A DNA stretch of 30,000 bases. It comes from Trachelipus rathkii (lineage: Eukaryota; Arthropoda; Malacostraca; Isopoda; Trachelipodidae). This document shows positions 13,621 through 23,430 of the stretch, piece after piece (positions within the stretch are counted from its first letter, which is position 1; every line of letters begins with the position of its first letter). The stretch is from contig JABUQX010028223.1 of the NCBI GenBank assembly GCA_015478945.1, positions 1-30,000 on the forward strand, read 5' to 3'. The notes below the pieces were generated by a model that worked only from the letters and a program-made list of their open reading frames with translations, was not told the origin of the DNA and made no database searches. The position numbers were made by a program, and so were the translations under genes.

Positions 13621-14188
13621 AAATTTGTTAAATGAGACTATTAACAACGTCATTACATATATCAGTGTACTTGATGATTTAAGAACTGGCTACAGTCTTA
13701 CTCGTTGGGAAACCTCTTTTTCCACATTCACTTTTAAAACTATTGTTGGTAACCCATTTGACGCGTTTAACCCAACCGTACAAGTTAATCTGGTATTTAT
13801 TAACGCAAATCGAATGTCTATGCAGGGCCTTCCATGTTGGTTTTAGGGAGTGGTACTATTGAGTTGAAGCCAGAGCGAACAACCGTTTTCAAATAATGTT
13901 GAAGAGAAAGACCCAGGCAACATTTTTTAACTTGCATTTACAGAATGCCACTAATAAAACTATATCAATAGCAATGAATCGCGTTTGAATTAGGAGTTAG
14001 GAATTGCGCCGTGCGCCCAGACACCAACGTAGACATTTATCCCACATCCCTTTAATGAAGGAAAAGATTTATAATCGAACTTCTCTTCTTATCACATTTT
14101 TCATACTTAACATCCGGTAACGGTTGATCACCGGTGTAACATACGTGCAGAACACCCCAGCTATACTAAAGGTAAAGTAATTATAAGG
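13621..14188. other. AT-rich transition segment with one small unassigned frame
   Basis: A 73-codon frame at 13625-13846 (+) is the only notable open frame. It matches no family I recognise and has no flanking coding signal. The rest of the segment shows nothing. Confidence 0.3.
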
Positions 14189-14335
14189 GAATTAATAAGT
14201 ATTATAAATATATATATATCAGAGTAAATTTTACGTCATTATATATATGAGCTAGATTCCATAGCTTATATAATATAATTAATATATATTATTTATAATA
14301 TACTCATATAATAATATTAATATATATATTAAGAA
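14189..14335. repeat. Imperfect TA/TAA array
   Basis: TA-rich alternation with TTAATA and TATAATA interruptions, bordering the purine-rich segment that follows. Confidence 0.75.
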
Positions 14336-15640
14336 CAGAAATTAAACATCTTTAAAGAAAATTACAATATTTAGTTATAAAGTTAGTTGAAGGGAGGTAG
14401 AGAAGAAAGAATAGCACTGGAATTGCCCAAAGGTGGAATTAGAAGTTAAATGATTTGAGAAAAGAGTTTCAGCTTTAGTGGTAAGGTTAAACGGCAGTTG
14501 TGCTGTCGATACCTAAAAGGAAGGTAAGTAGGAAAGAAAAGCAAATATCTAAGAGACATTTTTTTGAGAGAAATAATCAGAAAGCACTTTGTCAGAATAT
14601 AATAAAATTTAAAGGAATGTATTTCTAACTGAGAATGGAATTTTTAGTGTCGCTAAAAATAAATTTTGCACGATTTATTATTGGATGAAAATATATATAA
14701 GGTGTAAAGGTTTCCAGAGTTAGAAGACCATGTTAATTCACCTAAAGGAAGCGTCCCTGTGGCTTAAAAGAACGAAGGCAGTGTTAATTAAACCAAGGAT
14801 TTCTAGGTTTTAAGTTTGGAGGTAATAGATCCATGGGGCAGCCACTCTACCATCCAAGAGAGAATTAGCTCGCGCTTTGCACACTCCAAGGAACCTTTCT
14901 CTCCAAAGTAGCAATCATTTGCATGGAAATCAAAGAAGTATGACCGCAATTCGTCGGACCTTGTGGTCGTACTATTTGCAGCATCAAGCCAAAAACGTCC
15001 CTCACTGTGAGTAGGGGGTCTTTCCTGCAGAAGACTTGAGATAGAAAAAATAACAGATTAATTAATAAGAGTGAGATCGGAAGTGAACCACAGAGGGAGG
15101 AAAGAAATTTAACAGAAAAGAAAAAGGACTAGAGATTAGTAAAAAGTTTTAGAAATGTTGGATTCATCTCAAAGATGATCAGTGATACGAGTATAGTAGG
15201 GAGTTACAAAAACTCCTCGAGGTCATTCTGGATTGAAAAGTGGTTAACAAGTTCACCAGCTGTATCTTGAGATTTAGAGGAAGACAATTGGCCGAGGTGA
15301 ACGTTTAACAACAAGAATGATGATTTCATAGAGAAATTGTGAAGAGAGAGAAATGAATGCTCTAATTTATTGGTATCTAAGTGCTGAAAGAATTTTAGTT
15401 GAGTTAGGAGACAGATTAAAATAACAGATGAATTTAGTTGTAAGATGACAGGTTAACTTTGAGCATTAATAAAATATTCGGAAAACTCCAATCAAAGACA
15501 CGGGAAATAAAACAACATTGCAGACATTGGCACAACTGCCTTTGGCTAAAAATTGAAAGAGATAGTAGTGAGAGTCAACAGAGTAGGGCTTGACTGTCAG
15601 AAAGTTCAAATCATAAGTTTCGATTAAGAATGGACGAATA
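14336..15640. other. Purine-rich (A and G) strand-asymmetric segment
   Basis: For about 1.3 kb the + strand is dominated by A and G, with many GAAAG, AGGAAG, GAGAG and AAGGA words and long pyrimidine-poor runs. The bias is relaxed at about 14830-15020, where base use is more even. No long open frame and no recognisable protein is present. Confidence 0.45.
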
Positions 15641-15721
15641 TGAGTGTTTTTATTAAGGGAAAAATTTATTGTTTCAACAATTTAAAAATTAGATTTAAGA
15701 GCGTGACAAGATACATAATTT

Positions 15722-16150
15722 ATGAAAAAAGAAGCCGCGTGTCTGAAGAGGTCAGCAAATTCCGTGACGAAACCAACTTCATCACCGAAGGCTGTCAATG
15801 GCCTTATAGAGGTGTATCGAATAAGGGTAGGGGAAATAAGGGGTTATTTTTGGAAGCAACTCCTAAAGACTTTTCCGAGACTAATCGCTCCGCGTGCTTG
15901 CCTATTTCTCCCATTTTCTTTATTTTTTCTTTTAAAAGGTACACAAGCATGTTGTATACCCTTAGATCTGGATATTTATGATAGTGATGAAGGGAGAGCT
16001 TGTAACGCTAATATAAAGCATAAAGAATGCGCGCGAGATACTGAGCGCAAAAAGGAAGAACAAAATTGGCACTTGAGTGTGAAGCAAATAGGAATGCACC
16101 GAGATGATAGAGAGTTAAATTTCTCATCTATTTTACGGAGAGCCGCGTAA
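15722..16150 (+). CDS. Unrecognised open frame of 142 codons, doubtful
   Basis: This is the longest open frame in the window. It overlaps another + frame of 113 codons (15640-15981) in a different register, so at most one could be real. The predicted product is basic and has a hydrophobic stretch near its middle (residues about 55-72, rich in Leu and Phe), followed by a Lys/Glu/Arg-rich charged C-terminal third with an ERKKEEQN run. I recognise no domain. No upstream promoter, splice signal or downstream AATAAA is clear. It may be an exon, part of a decayed element, or chance. Confidence 0.12.
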   Translation: MKKEAACLKRSANSVTKPTSSPKAVNGLIEVYRIRVGEIRGYFWKQLLKTFPRLIAPRACLFLPFSLFFLLKGTQACCIPLDLDIYDSDEGRACNANIKHKECARDTERKKEEQNWHLSVKQIGMHRDDRELNFSSILRRAA

Positions 16151-16218
16151 CACCCTCCCACAATATCGGTATAAAAAAGGAAAAGTAAAAAGAAAAATCC
16201 ATAGCCTTACCTCCCCTT

Positions 16219-16405
16219 AATATATATTATTATACCTATATTAACTCTCCATCTTACTTTAAACCATTCTCTCAATTCTAAGTATAATAACTATCATTGC
16301 TACCCAAAGTTTATCTCTGTGCATATTGAAAGTACTTCTCCATATATATAATATAACCACGGTATATAACTATATATACTACTAATAATAGCGCATCAAT
16401 ATATT
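16219..16405. repeat. Weak TA-rich tract
   Basis: Interrupted TA-rich sequence leads into the second GTGCG-rich island. TA alternation is clear at about 16340-16405 and weaker before that. Confidence 0.5.
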
Positions 16406-16410
16406 ATATC

Positions 16411-16660
16411 CGGTGGCGGAGCGGTGCGTGGTGCTCAATTCTGTTTGCGTGACGAGGTGCGTGTGCGCTGTGTTGGCGCCCTCGAGTGGGTGGGCGTTCT
16501 CGGTGCGCCACGATAAGCCCGGTTCGGTGCGCCAGGAAAGAGGCGGCTGCGGTGTGGTGCGGCTCGCGGTAAGATGCCACGAGTTGTGTGGAGGTGGCGG
16601 TGCCTAACAGAGGAGCACGACTCCCGGTGGGAGCAGGTGCGGTTGCGCCAAAAATCCAGG
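16411..16660 (+). repeat. Second GTGCG-rich island
   Basis: About seven GTGCG copies occur here (for example near 16423, 16458, 16500, 16530, 16555 and 16636), mostly as GGTGCG. The island has the same + strand bias as the one at 3338-3562, is more diverged, and likewise begins directly beside TA-rich DNA. Overlapping frames on both strands (16404-16685 minus, 16413-16607 plus) are by-products of the GC-rich repeat. Confidence 0.5.
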
Positions 16661-18480
16661 AGCTCGGCCAAACACTACTCCACACATTAATGCTCGTTAA
16701 CGTTCGTTACGGTGCATGCAGTCACCACCAGTCAACTGTAAAAGTTAAATATTGCGACACTGTGCCAAACTAAACGTACGAGCATAGTGCTGAAGTTGTA
16801 TGGAGGTGTGTGTCGCGAGTAAAACCGACAACCTAAGAACTTATGTACCTTTCGCAATTTACGGTCAAGCGGGCTCACACCAACTTCGTGAGGGATCTAT
16901 TATATCTAAACATTACCACATAATGTCGTACCGGGGTTGGTGCGCGCAGGAGAGTTGTTGGTGTGAGAGCGGCACCACCGCTCACATCATCTTAATATTG
17001 TCGTGTCGTGTCAAAATAATCGGTGTATCATAAACATTATCTAAACTTTTTTTTTCGATGCTCTGAACACGTAATTCGAGACAGGGAGTTTGTCTCTATA
17101 TTGTGTAACTGTAACGGAATTGTGTCGCACAGGAGACGCTGGCAAGCTGAGAGGCCGCGGGTGTGCCCATATCATAACCGTTAAGTAATCACAACGAGAC
17201 CCGATTAGCACGTATAGGTCTGTTTCAACGAGGACATATAAGCAACTATTTGATACTGGTACATTTTGCCTGCTGGCATTGCGGATCGAGTTTATGCGGT
17301 ACTTCGCCACCGCCCTCGCATGCCATGACATTACGTCCTGATATTTTGACCGTTCCGCAAACAATGTCATCGAGAGTATACGTAGAGACCGGCTGAACTT
17401 GACTGTCTCACAACAGTTCAAGCACAATTATGGACGAACCACACTGACGCGCGCGCATACACTGGGCAGCTGTTAATATCGTTATTGCAGTGCTGTACAT
17501 ATCAACTTTACTGCCCACCGACTACAGGATGCGACGAGCGCTTACAAACTGTGATCGAGATTCATCGGGCGTGTAATACGAACAGAATGTTCCCAGAGTT
17601 AGAATGCTGTGGCACGGACGAAAGATATCCTTCCAGCAGTACGTGGCAACTCATACACTCATATCGCACCAAATAAGCACCCCGATAGTGGGCGCAGGAA
17701 GAATCCTCATGCAATCAGGGAGTAACATTACCAGCACGAATATACAGATGTAATGTGAAAACTGGGCACATCGTACTGTATGCATTCACAAATTCCTTGG
17801 CCACTTATTTTCTACCCTTGACCTACCTGAACGGTCTACGCAACTACACCTTTCATTCCTCCGGTATATATAGGGTGTCGGTAGTGCGCCTTGGTTGAAG
17901 TACCCGTGTTAAATCTAGCGTAACATGTGGTTTCACTGTGGATGGCTTCGCTCTCAGCTCACCTATTTGCCAGAAATCACACGCAAACAACATGGCTTAC
18001 TACTAAATACCCTTTACGAATCGAGATAGGACTATACGGTATGCTGCCACTGTTGGCCTGGACTCCCGCGTCACCGGACACTCAACACGGCTGGTTGGCA
18101 ACTTTTTTGCCTAGGGCGCCAGTCAAAGGTTTACTATAACCGCCACCCAGTCAATTGAATGTTTGGAACTGGCAGGAAAGAATCATGGCAAGCGTGTGCA
18201 TACAATATGCAGCTATGACATCAATATGCTCGTTCGTCGTATAATAAGCTCCGTCTATTTTACGGAGGTGCCGTGCATTCATCAGGGCTGGGGGAGCAGA
18301 GCTGAGGAGGCGCCCTTTGAGCACCTATTGTAACCTGTATCTGTTGTATTATAAGGTCTGAATAAAGATATGCAACCGTGTTGTTTATATGAAATCCTGT
18401 ATCGCCTACCGTATTCACACAGGTGGTAATATGACCTTTATGCAGATTAGCGTGGCACACATTTTAATACGTACATACGT
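16661..18480. other. Higher-GC segment of nearly even base composition, no gene recognised
   Basis: Base use is close to even and CpG dinucleotides are frequent: about 30 in 17041-17460 by eye. A 128-codon minus frame at 17041-17427 and a 70-codon plus frame at 17927-18139 carry no recognisable motif and fit chance at this composition. No repeats or hairpins stand out. It resembles the segment at 11381-13620. Confidence 0.4.
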
Positions 18481-18825
18481 GTGCACCTTTATTTAAGTAC
18501 CATGAGTGTATGAATAGTTAAGATAATTGCGTAACATAAGTGAATGTGCTATGAACCGTATTTTGGGTTGTGGTTTGTTGTTGTTATTGTTGTTGTTGTT
18601 GCTTGATATGAGTTGTTTTAATTCGTAATCGTATTATTGTTTTAGTTGCTTGTGCATTACGACTTGCTAGGTTTGAATTGCTTTGTCTTTGAGTTTGGAC
18701 TACCACACGTGATACACAACTTCTGAAAGCACTCCATAGAAAAGTTCCATAATTGTTTAGTTCGTATCTTTAAATGATGCTCGATTGGGGCCATTTGTAT
18801 CCACACTATACTTGGAGAGTAATAC
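18481..18825. other. AT-rich DNA with a (TTG)n tract
   Basis: A nearly pure TTG microsatellite lies at 18574-18601. Read on the minus strand it is (AAC)n, which resembles the A-rich AAC tail at 19596-19631, but no retroposon body could be aligned next to it. Confidence 0.45.
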
Positions 18826-18915
18826 TATAAATACCATAACCATATACCTCATGGTATTAAATAGTATAAATATCTATAATATTGCTAGTATATATATATA
18901 TACTAATATATAATC
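18826..18915. repeat. Short interrupted TA array
   Basis: TA alternation with C and AA interruptions, densest at about 18888-18910. Confidence 0.7.
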
Positions 18916-19145
18916 TAAATACGACTTATAGTCCCTCCTATTACATCCACCTATAAATATACTATTAATAATAGCTAAAATTACAAATTCTTAATTCGAG
19001 AATCGAACCATCATCGTTTACCGACGTTTATCTTCCTGCTAATGCTTGTTCATTATAATCGCTGAGCGGTCAATTTGTTATCTTGCCTTCTTCGACCTTA
19101 TTTTGAACTTTCGTTATAAACTCTTTTTTTCTCTTTCCGCTCTAA

Positions 19146-19267
19146 TATTATATATATATATATATATATAATATAATATATATATAAATATATATATATA
19201 TTATATATATATATATATTATATATATATATATATTATATAATATAATATATATATAATATATATAT
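19146..19267. repeat. TA array abutting dispersed repeat copy A
   Basis: TA alternation with a few TATAATA and TAAATA interruptions. It ends exactly where the dispersed repeat at 19268 begins. The other copy of that repeat (26920-27224, inverted) also abuts a TA array at its matching end. Confidence 0.85.
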
Positions 19268-19631
19268 GCTCTCACTAATTGAAAGGGATAGAGACATCAG
19301 ATTCCATTCAAATATGACCTACAAATGGCTGGTAGGGTCAGCTTACCTGCTTCATGGTTTCATGCCGCTTTCCTATCATAAGGGGGAACTGATCTCCTAA
19401 ACTTGAATATGGCAGGAGCTATCTAGAAAATAAGCTGCCGACATGTTTCAGCGATGGAGTTAGAGTCTGAGATGACTCATGCTGCGGATCACAGAGTGGT
19501 TCGACACCGGTGTTGGAACTGAACCTTGCCTGGGTCCTTAATTATCCGCTTACACTCCTTTAAGAGGGAGGATGACCCCTCTTCCCTGAAATAAAGCACA
19601 AACAACGACAAAAACAACAAAAATAACAAAA
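19268..19631 (+). mobile_element. Dispersed repeat, copy A: hairpin and A-rich 3' tail, retroposon-like
   Basis: This segment aligns by eye with the reverse complement of 26920-27224. Shared words, in the same order, include ATTCAAA followed by a CCTAC word, CTCATGG/TTCATGG, CATGCCGCT, ACTTGAATAT, GCAGGAGC, ACATGTTTCAGC, CTGAGATGACT and ATGCTGCGGATC. Near the 3' end, AAGAGGG (19562-19568) pairs with CCCTCTT (19577-19583). An AATAAA signal and an A-rich tail of AAC-like units (19596-19631) follow. A terminal hairpin plus a simple tail is typical of non-LTR retroelement and SINE 3' ends, so this may be a SINE or the 3' end of a LINE. No coding sequence is evident. Confidence 0.65.
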
Positions 19632-20390
19632 TATTTCGTCTTCAATATGATGACGTTATTCATTGACTCTCATTGGCCCTCTGTGACATCGTAGATATGC
19701 TGATCTCTGATTAGTAGCCTTCCAAGCTCAACTTATAAAGTAAAAACTTACAAAACATCGCAGTAAATTTAGAATAAAAAAAAATAAATGAACCCTTGAA
19801 TGAGATATAATTAGATGATAAAGCTTACGAATAAACACATCTATAAAAATTATTAAATATTTTCTCGTACTGAGACCACTGAATACAAATGCCACCCGAT
19901 CCACAACCGCCAAAGAGCTAAGACGATCTATACAATCCTTATTACATTGTAAACATCCTTAGACGCCCAATTTCGCTACATATGTAACTTCCTAGTTTCG
20001 CTTGAAACTGTAATTCAGGGCTAAACTAAACAAGTAAAGTCGCAAATATTTATTTAATAAACTTTAATTTATCTGTTAATTTATTTATCTAAGTTTTATT
20101 CATTATATCATCTTATTATTATTTATCTATTACCTAATTATTATTAATATATTATTATTAATTAATTATTATTTTTATTAATCATATCACCTATTAATAT
20201 AATTAATTTAATTGTTCTGTAATATAATTTATATTTTATATAATCCAAGTACCACACACAATTCCAGGATCTTTTCGAAGCTGATATGTAAAAAAATTGT
20301 CCTTATTTTGTAATATTCAAGAAATGAGATAAGGTATCATGTCAAGTGTTTCTTTCTTTCTAAACTCATTTTAAAGTCATAACATTCCTG
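19632..20390. other. AT-rich DNA, no gene seen
   Basis: The sequence contains TTATTA-rich stretches at 20050-20210 and short unassigned frames. I recognise nothing in it. Confidence 0.4.
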
Positions 20391-20394
20391 GATT

Positions 20395-20577
20395 TTAAAG
20401 TGGTAGAAGATTCAGCTGTCTTTTAAAAATATTTTTATCATCATTTGAAAGTGTTGTACCGCTATCATGAATCGAATTAACAGATATACATCTATAGAAA
20501 ATATTGTACAATGGGAAATCATGATCCCTAAAAGCAATGTTTCCATTGCATAAAAAAGACAACCTGAAGGTTCCCAA
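20395..20577 (-). CDS. Unrecognised 60-codon frame next to the protease remnant, doubtful
   Basis: The frame has protein-like residue use (FRLSFLCNGN, FPLYNIFYRC) and lies about 190 bases from the protease-like remnant on the opposite strand. It could be a fragment of another gene of the same decayed element, or chance. I do not recognise a family. Confidence 0.15.
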   Translation of the reverse strand: MGTFRLSFLCNGNIAFRDHDFPLYNIFYRCISVNSIHDSGTTLSNDDKNIFKRQLNLLPL

Positions 20578-20763
20578 TACTTTACATGCGATGGTTACCT
20601 AGGTTATTCTGATGGTGTGCTTGTTTTTATGAACTATGATGAGTTACTTTGTATTTGTCAACACGCTGAAGCATGGGTCAGTGAAAATTTTAAATCCTGT
20701 AATATCTTAAACCAATGGAGCAGAGAAGAAGAAATAAAAATTGCGTTTAAAAACGAACCAAGA

Positions 20764-21151
20764 TTCGCAGGAGTCTTCGCCGTTAATGAAATCAGGTCAG
20801 TGAAACTGGAGAAGGATATCGGTTTTGTGTTTAATTAATACTTCGCCTCGTCACATTACTACTGGAGGAAATTGGATAGTTATAAATAGGGATCAAAATG
20901 GTGTTGCTTATCTTCTTGATTCTCTTCATTTAAAATCTATGTTGAGTAATCATTATTTAATTCTTTTTTTAAAATATGGTAATGTAAATTATATAAAAAC
21001 TTTGTTATCCTGCTCAGCCTCAATATTTCAATTTCTGTGGGTTTACTGTATTTTATTTCATTTGTGTGTTTTTAATGAACTTGTAATATATTTGATATTA
21101 AAAATTTATGTCAATGATTACGTAGTTTGTAATTATAAATATATTCTTTAA
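20764..21151 (+). pseudogene. Adenain-type (Polinton/Maverick-like) cysteine protease remnant, frameshifted
   Basis: Two adjacent frames carry the pattern of an adenovirus-type cysteine protease as found in Polinton/Maverick transposons. The first holds FAGVFAVNEI (from 20764), like the FxGVFxxDxL entry motif of this family. After a change of frame at about 20825-20838, the second holds INTSP (from 20834), GGNWIVI (20864-20884) and LLDSLH (from 20912), followed by a Tyr-Cys-Ile-Leu-Phe segment near 21044. In the family, the G-x-HW segment carries the catalytic His; here an Asn stands in its place. The expected SxxCGxYC motif around the catalytic Cys reads FQFLWVYC, so that Cys also seems lost. 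An open region of up to about 50 codons precedes the match (from 20617) without recognised similarity. No integrase, DNA polymerase B, ATPase or capsid gene was found nearby, so only this piece remains. The family call rests on short motifs and could be wrong. Confidence 0.5.
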
Positions 21152-21203
21152 ATAGAAGATTTGATTTTTATTTCCCACTTAAAAGAACTTATTTTCATAT
21201 AAA

Positions 21204-21205
<2 letters not shown>

Positions 21206-21293
<88 letters not shown>

Positions 21294-21294
21294 A

Positions 21295-21348
<54 letters not shown>

Positions 21349-21415
21349 ATAACATATATATATATATATATAGCAACCATATAATATATATAACTCCAAT
21401 CCTCAAGCAGCCTTA

Positions 21416-21468
<53 letters not shown>

Positions 21469-21578
21469 CCATTGAACAATATATATATATATATATATAA
21501 ATAAGGATATATGTAATAATAATAATAACCTTATATATATATATAATATAATATAATAACAACAATAATATAATAATA

Positions 21579-21618
<40 letters not shown>
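21206..21618. repeat. Long compound TA array with TAA tracts
   Basis: Nearly pure (TA)n runs from about 21207 to 21290 and 21300 to 21342, continues in blocks to 21500, changes to TAA/CAA-containing sequence at 21510-21580, and returns to TA until 21618. A short unique insert lies at 21385-21415. The Tyr-Ile repeats in open frames here are translations of TATATA and are not proteins. Confidence 0.95.
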
Positions 21619-22435
21619 GAAATGAACTGTGTCATGTGTATGGAGAAATTTGCCAAGTTTGACTTTACAGAATGTTTAATACTTGATTTCTGAGAGTTCA
21701 TTGTTGACTATATGCAACAGCTGTTTCTATGATGTCACGATTTTTCACGGTACTATGAACAATCTTGAAAAGAAGATTGTTCGTACTGTATAAAGCCCTA
21801 TTCATTTGAAAAATGTTTATGTAAGCGCTGACTAATAAGGGCTTATGGCTTATATTCAAAGGTGTTGGCTTATTTTAAAAGCTAGGTACACATGTTATAC
21901 CTATACATCAGATTTTTTTCACGGTATCCGTTTACACCACGTGATATACGACTAAAATGCGTATTAATGAAAAATTACATAGACATACTGATAAAACAGT
22001 AAGTATAATAAAGATGATTTGTACTGGATTGTCATGAGGAAACTTAAAATTGAGGCTTTACGCGGCCTTATACAGACCATGAATTGAAAATATAAGAAAG
22101 CGTTTTAAATGAAAGGGTTCTCGCAAATATTCATCTCTAATATTTACGCTCAGTTGCGCACTTAAACCGGAAAGGAATCACTTGACGGATGTTCAAAAAG
22201 AAACGTTTGATAAACTTCTCGCAAGTAACCACCTAAAGACGGAGATATCTAAAGAATATAGGAAGCCATGATGCCACTACCGATTCTAATCAAAATCTTT
22301 TTAATAGATGGAGATAAAAGTTTATTTAAGCTGTTGTTTACTATATCTTATGTATTTAAAATTATTTTAGATATATGTAATAAAAGAATATTTTCAGTAT
22401 TCAATTTTTTCTAATCAATGTTCCTTTTATAAGAT
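21619..22435. other. Segment between two TA arrays, with a long hairpin, no gene seen
   Basis: No recognisable gene. A perfect 10-bp inverted repeat with a 6-base loop is described separately (21747-21789). The part at 22140-22270 has moderate GC but stops in every frame. Confidence 0.4.
21747..21789. other. Stem-loop, 10 bp perfect and extendable to 17 bp
   Basis: GAACAATCTT (21757-21766) and AAGATTGTTC (21773-21782) are perfect complements around the loop GAAAAG. Beyond a 3-base bulge on the left, ACGGTAC (21747-21753) pairs with GTACTGT (21783-21789), with one G-T pair. In + or - RNA this would be a stable stem-loop. No flanking feature shows a function. Confidence 0.6.
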
Positions 22436-22480
22436 GGTTTATATATATATATATACTATATATATATATATATATATATA

Positions 22481-22541
<61 letters not shown>
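22436..22541. repeat. TA array
   Basis: Nearly pure TA alternation with two ACTATA interruptions, at about 22455 and 22481, followed by a TCTCTTCTTTC pyrimidine tract. Confidence 0.95.
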
Positions 22542-22543
<2 letters not shown>

Positions 22544-22857
22544 TATCTCCTCTTACCTCTATCTCTCTCTTCTTTCTTCTTTCATATATATAAACAAATT
22601 AAATAATACTGACTTATCATAAACCGATGAAGACCGTCTTTATGTCATGACGCACAGTAAGAAACTGAAACACCATGGATTATGTACACTTATCTCTTAT
22701 TCTTAACACAAGATTGGTTGTAATGCACCAATCAGCTCTTCGTAATGACGTCATTCATTATATTATGACGGATAGGGAGGGAAAGAGATAAGTTGTGATA
22801 TAACCTTTGGCGAGTGAAGATGGTGGTTCGTGTAAAAATAGATTTATAGTTATATAA
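22542..22857. other. AT-rich DNA with small palindromes, no gene seen
   Basis: GATTGGT (22712-22718) pairs with ACCAATC (22727-22733), and TGACGTCA at 22746-22753 is a perfect palindrome identical to a cAMP-response-element core. The 14-mer shared with 11001-11014 lies at 22730-22743. Together these look like part of a small dispersed repeat rather than a working promoter. Confidence 0.35.
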
Positions 22858-23430
22858 TATAGTGCAAAAATAGAAATCCCATCAGATGTAAAAATTCCAA
22901 TGTTCAATAAATAATGAAGTTATTTTCACAAAGTATGTATTCAAATATGTCTTAAAGCAGTAAAGAAATAGCGCTTGACCGGATGGGGGGAGGTAGGAAC
23001 TGGGTGTGCGCTAATGCTTTATTGACTTACTGCTTTATGGTCAATAGAGAACATAATTTTAATAAAAAAATTAAGTAAAAACATAAAATGTTTAAAAAAC
23101 TTTTTAATAATGAAACAGATAGAAATTCTGTTATAGAATATAGTGCTAAAATAGAATGGCTCCTTTGTATATAAAAGAAATCTCATCGGACATGAATAAT
23201 AAAATGTTCAATAACCAATGAAATTTTCACAAAATTTGTGTTCAAATATGATTTAAAGCATTAAAGCAATAGCTCATGGCCTGATGGGAGGGTGAGGTGA
23301 TAGGGGCTGGCATGTTTGCGTTAATGCTTTATTGCCTTACTGCCTTAGGGTCAATAAAGAACATGTTTTTAAAAAAATTAAGTAAAAACATAAAATGCTA
23401 AAAACCTTTAATATTGAAACAGATTTTCTA
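22858..23430. repeat. Tandem duplication, two units with a 281-bp period
   Basis: Unit 1 starts at 22858 with TATAGTGCAAAAATAG and unit 2 at 23139 with TATAGTGCTAAAATAG. The units then run in parallel: matching segments include AATGTTCAATAA, TTTTCACAAA, TTCAAATATG, TTAAAGCA, a GATGGG-rich G tract, TAATGCTTTATTG, TTACTGC, GGTCAATA, AAAACATAAAATG and GAAACAGAT. Differences are spread throughout, so the duplication is not recent. Neither unit has an open frame of note. Confidence 0.85.

Noticed and set aside
14510..15050. Splice-like signals AAG-GTAAGT near 14520 and pyrimidine-CAG near 15025
   Set aside because: Single consensus matches occur often by chance and no open reading frame flanks them.
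17041..17427. 128-codon minus-strand frame
   Set aside because: No recognisable domain; its length is not surprising in a segment of even base composition.
19498..19508. GGTTCGACACC, a perfect match to a tRNA-type B box, inside dispersed repeat copy A
   Set aside because: The matching place in copy B does not keep the motif and no A box was found at the right distance, so a Pol III promoter is not supported.
21179..21479. Open frames coding long Tyr-Ile repeats on the minus strand
   Set aside because: They are translations of the TA microsatellite; the same happens at 22434-22622 and 29497-29742.
22746..22753. TGACGTCA palindrome identical to a CRE site
   Set aside because: There is no nearby gene or promoter context, and it sits in what looks like a dispersed-repeat fragment.
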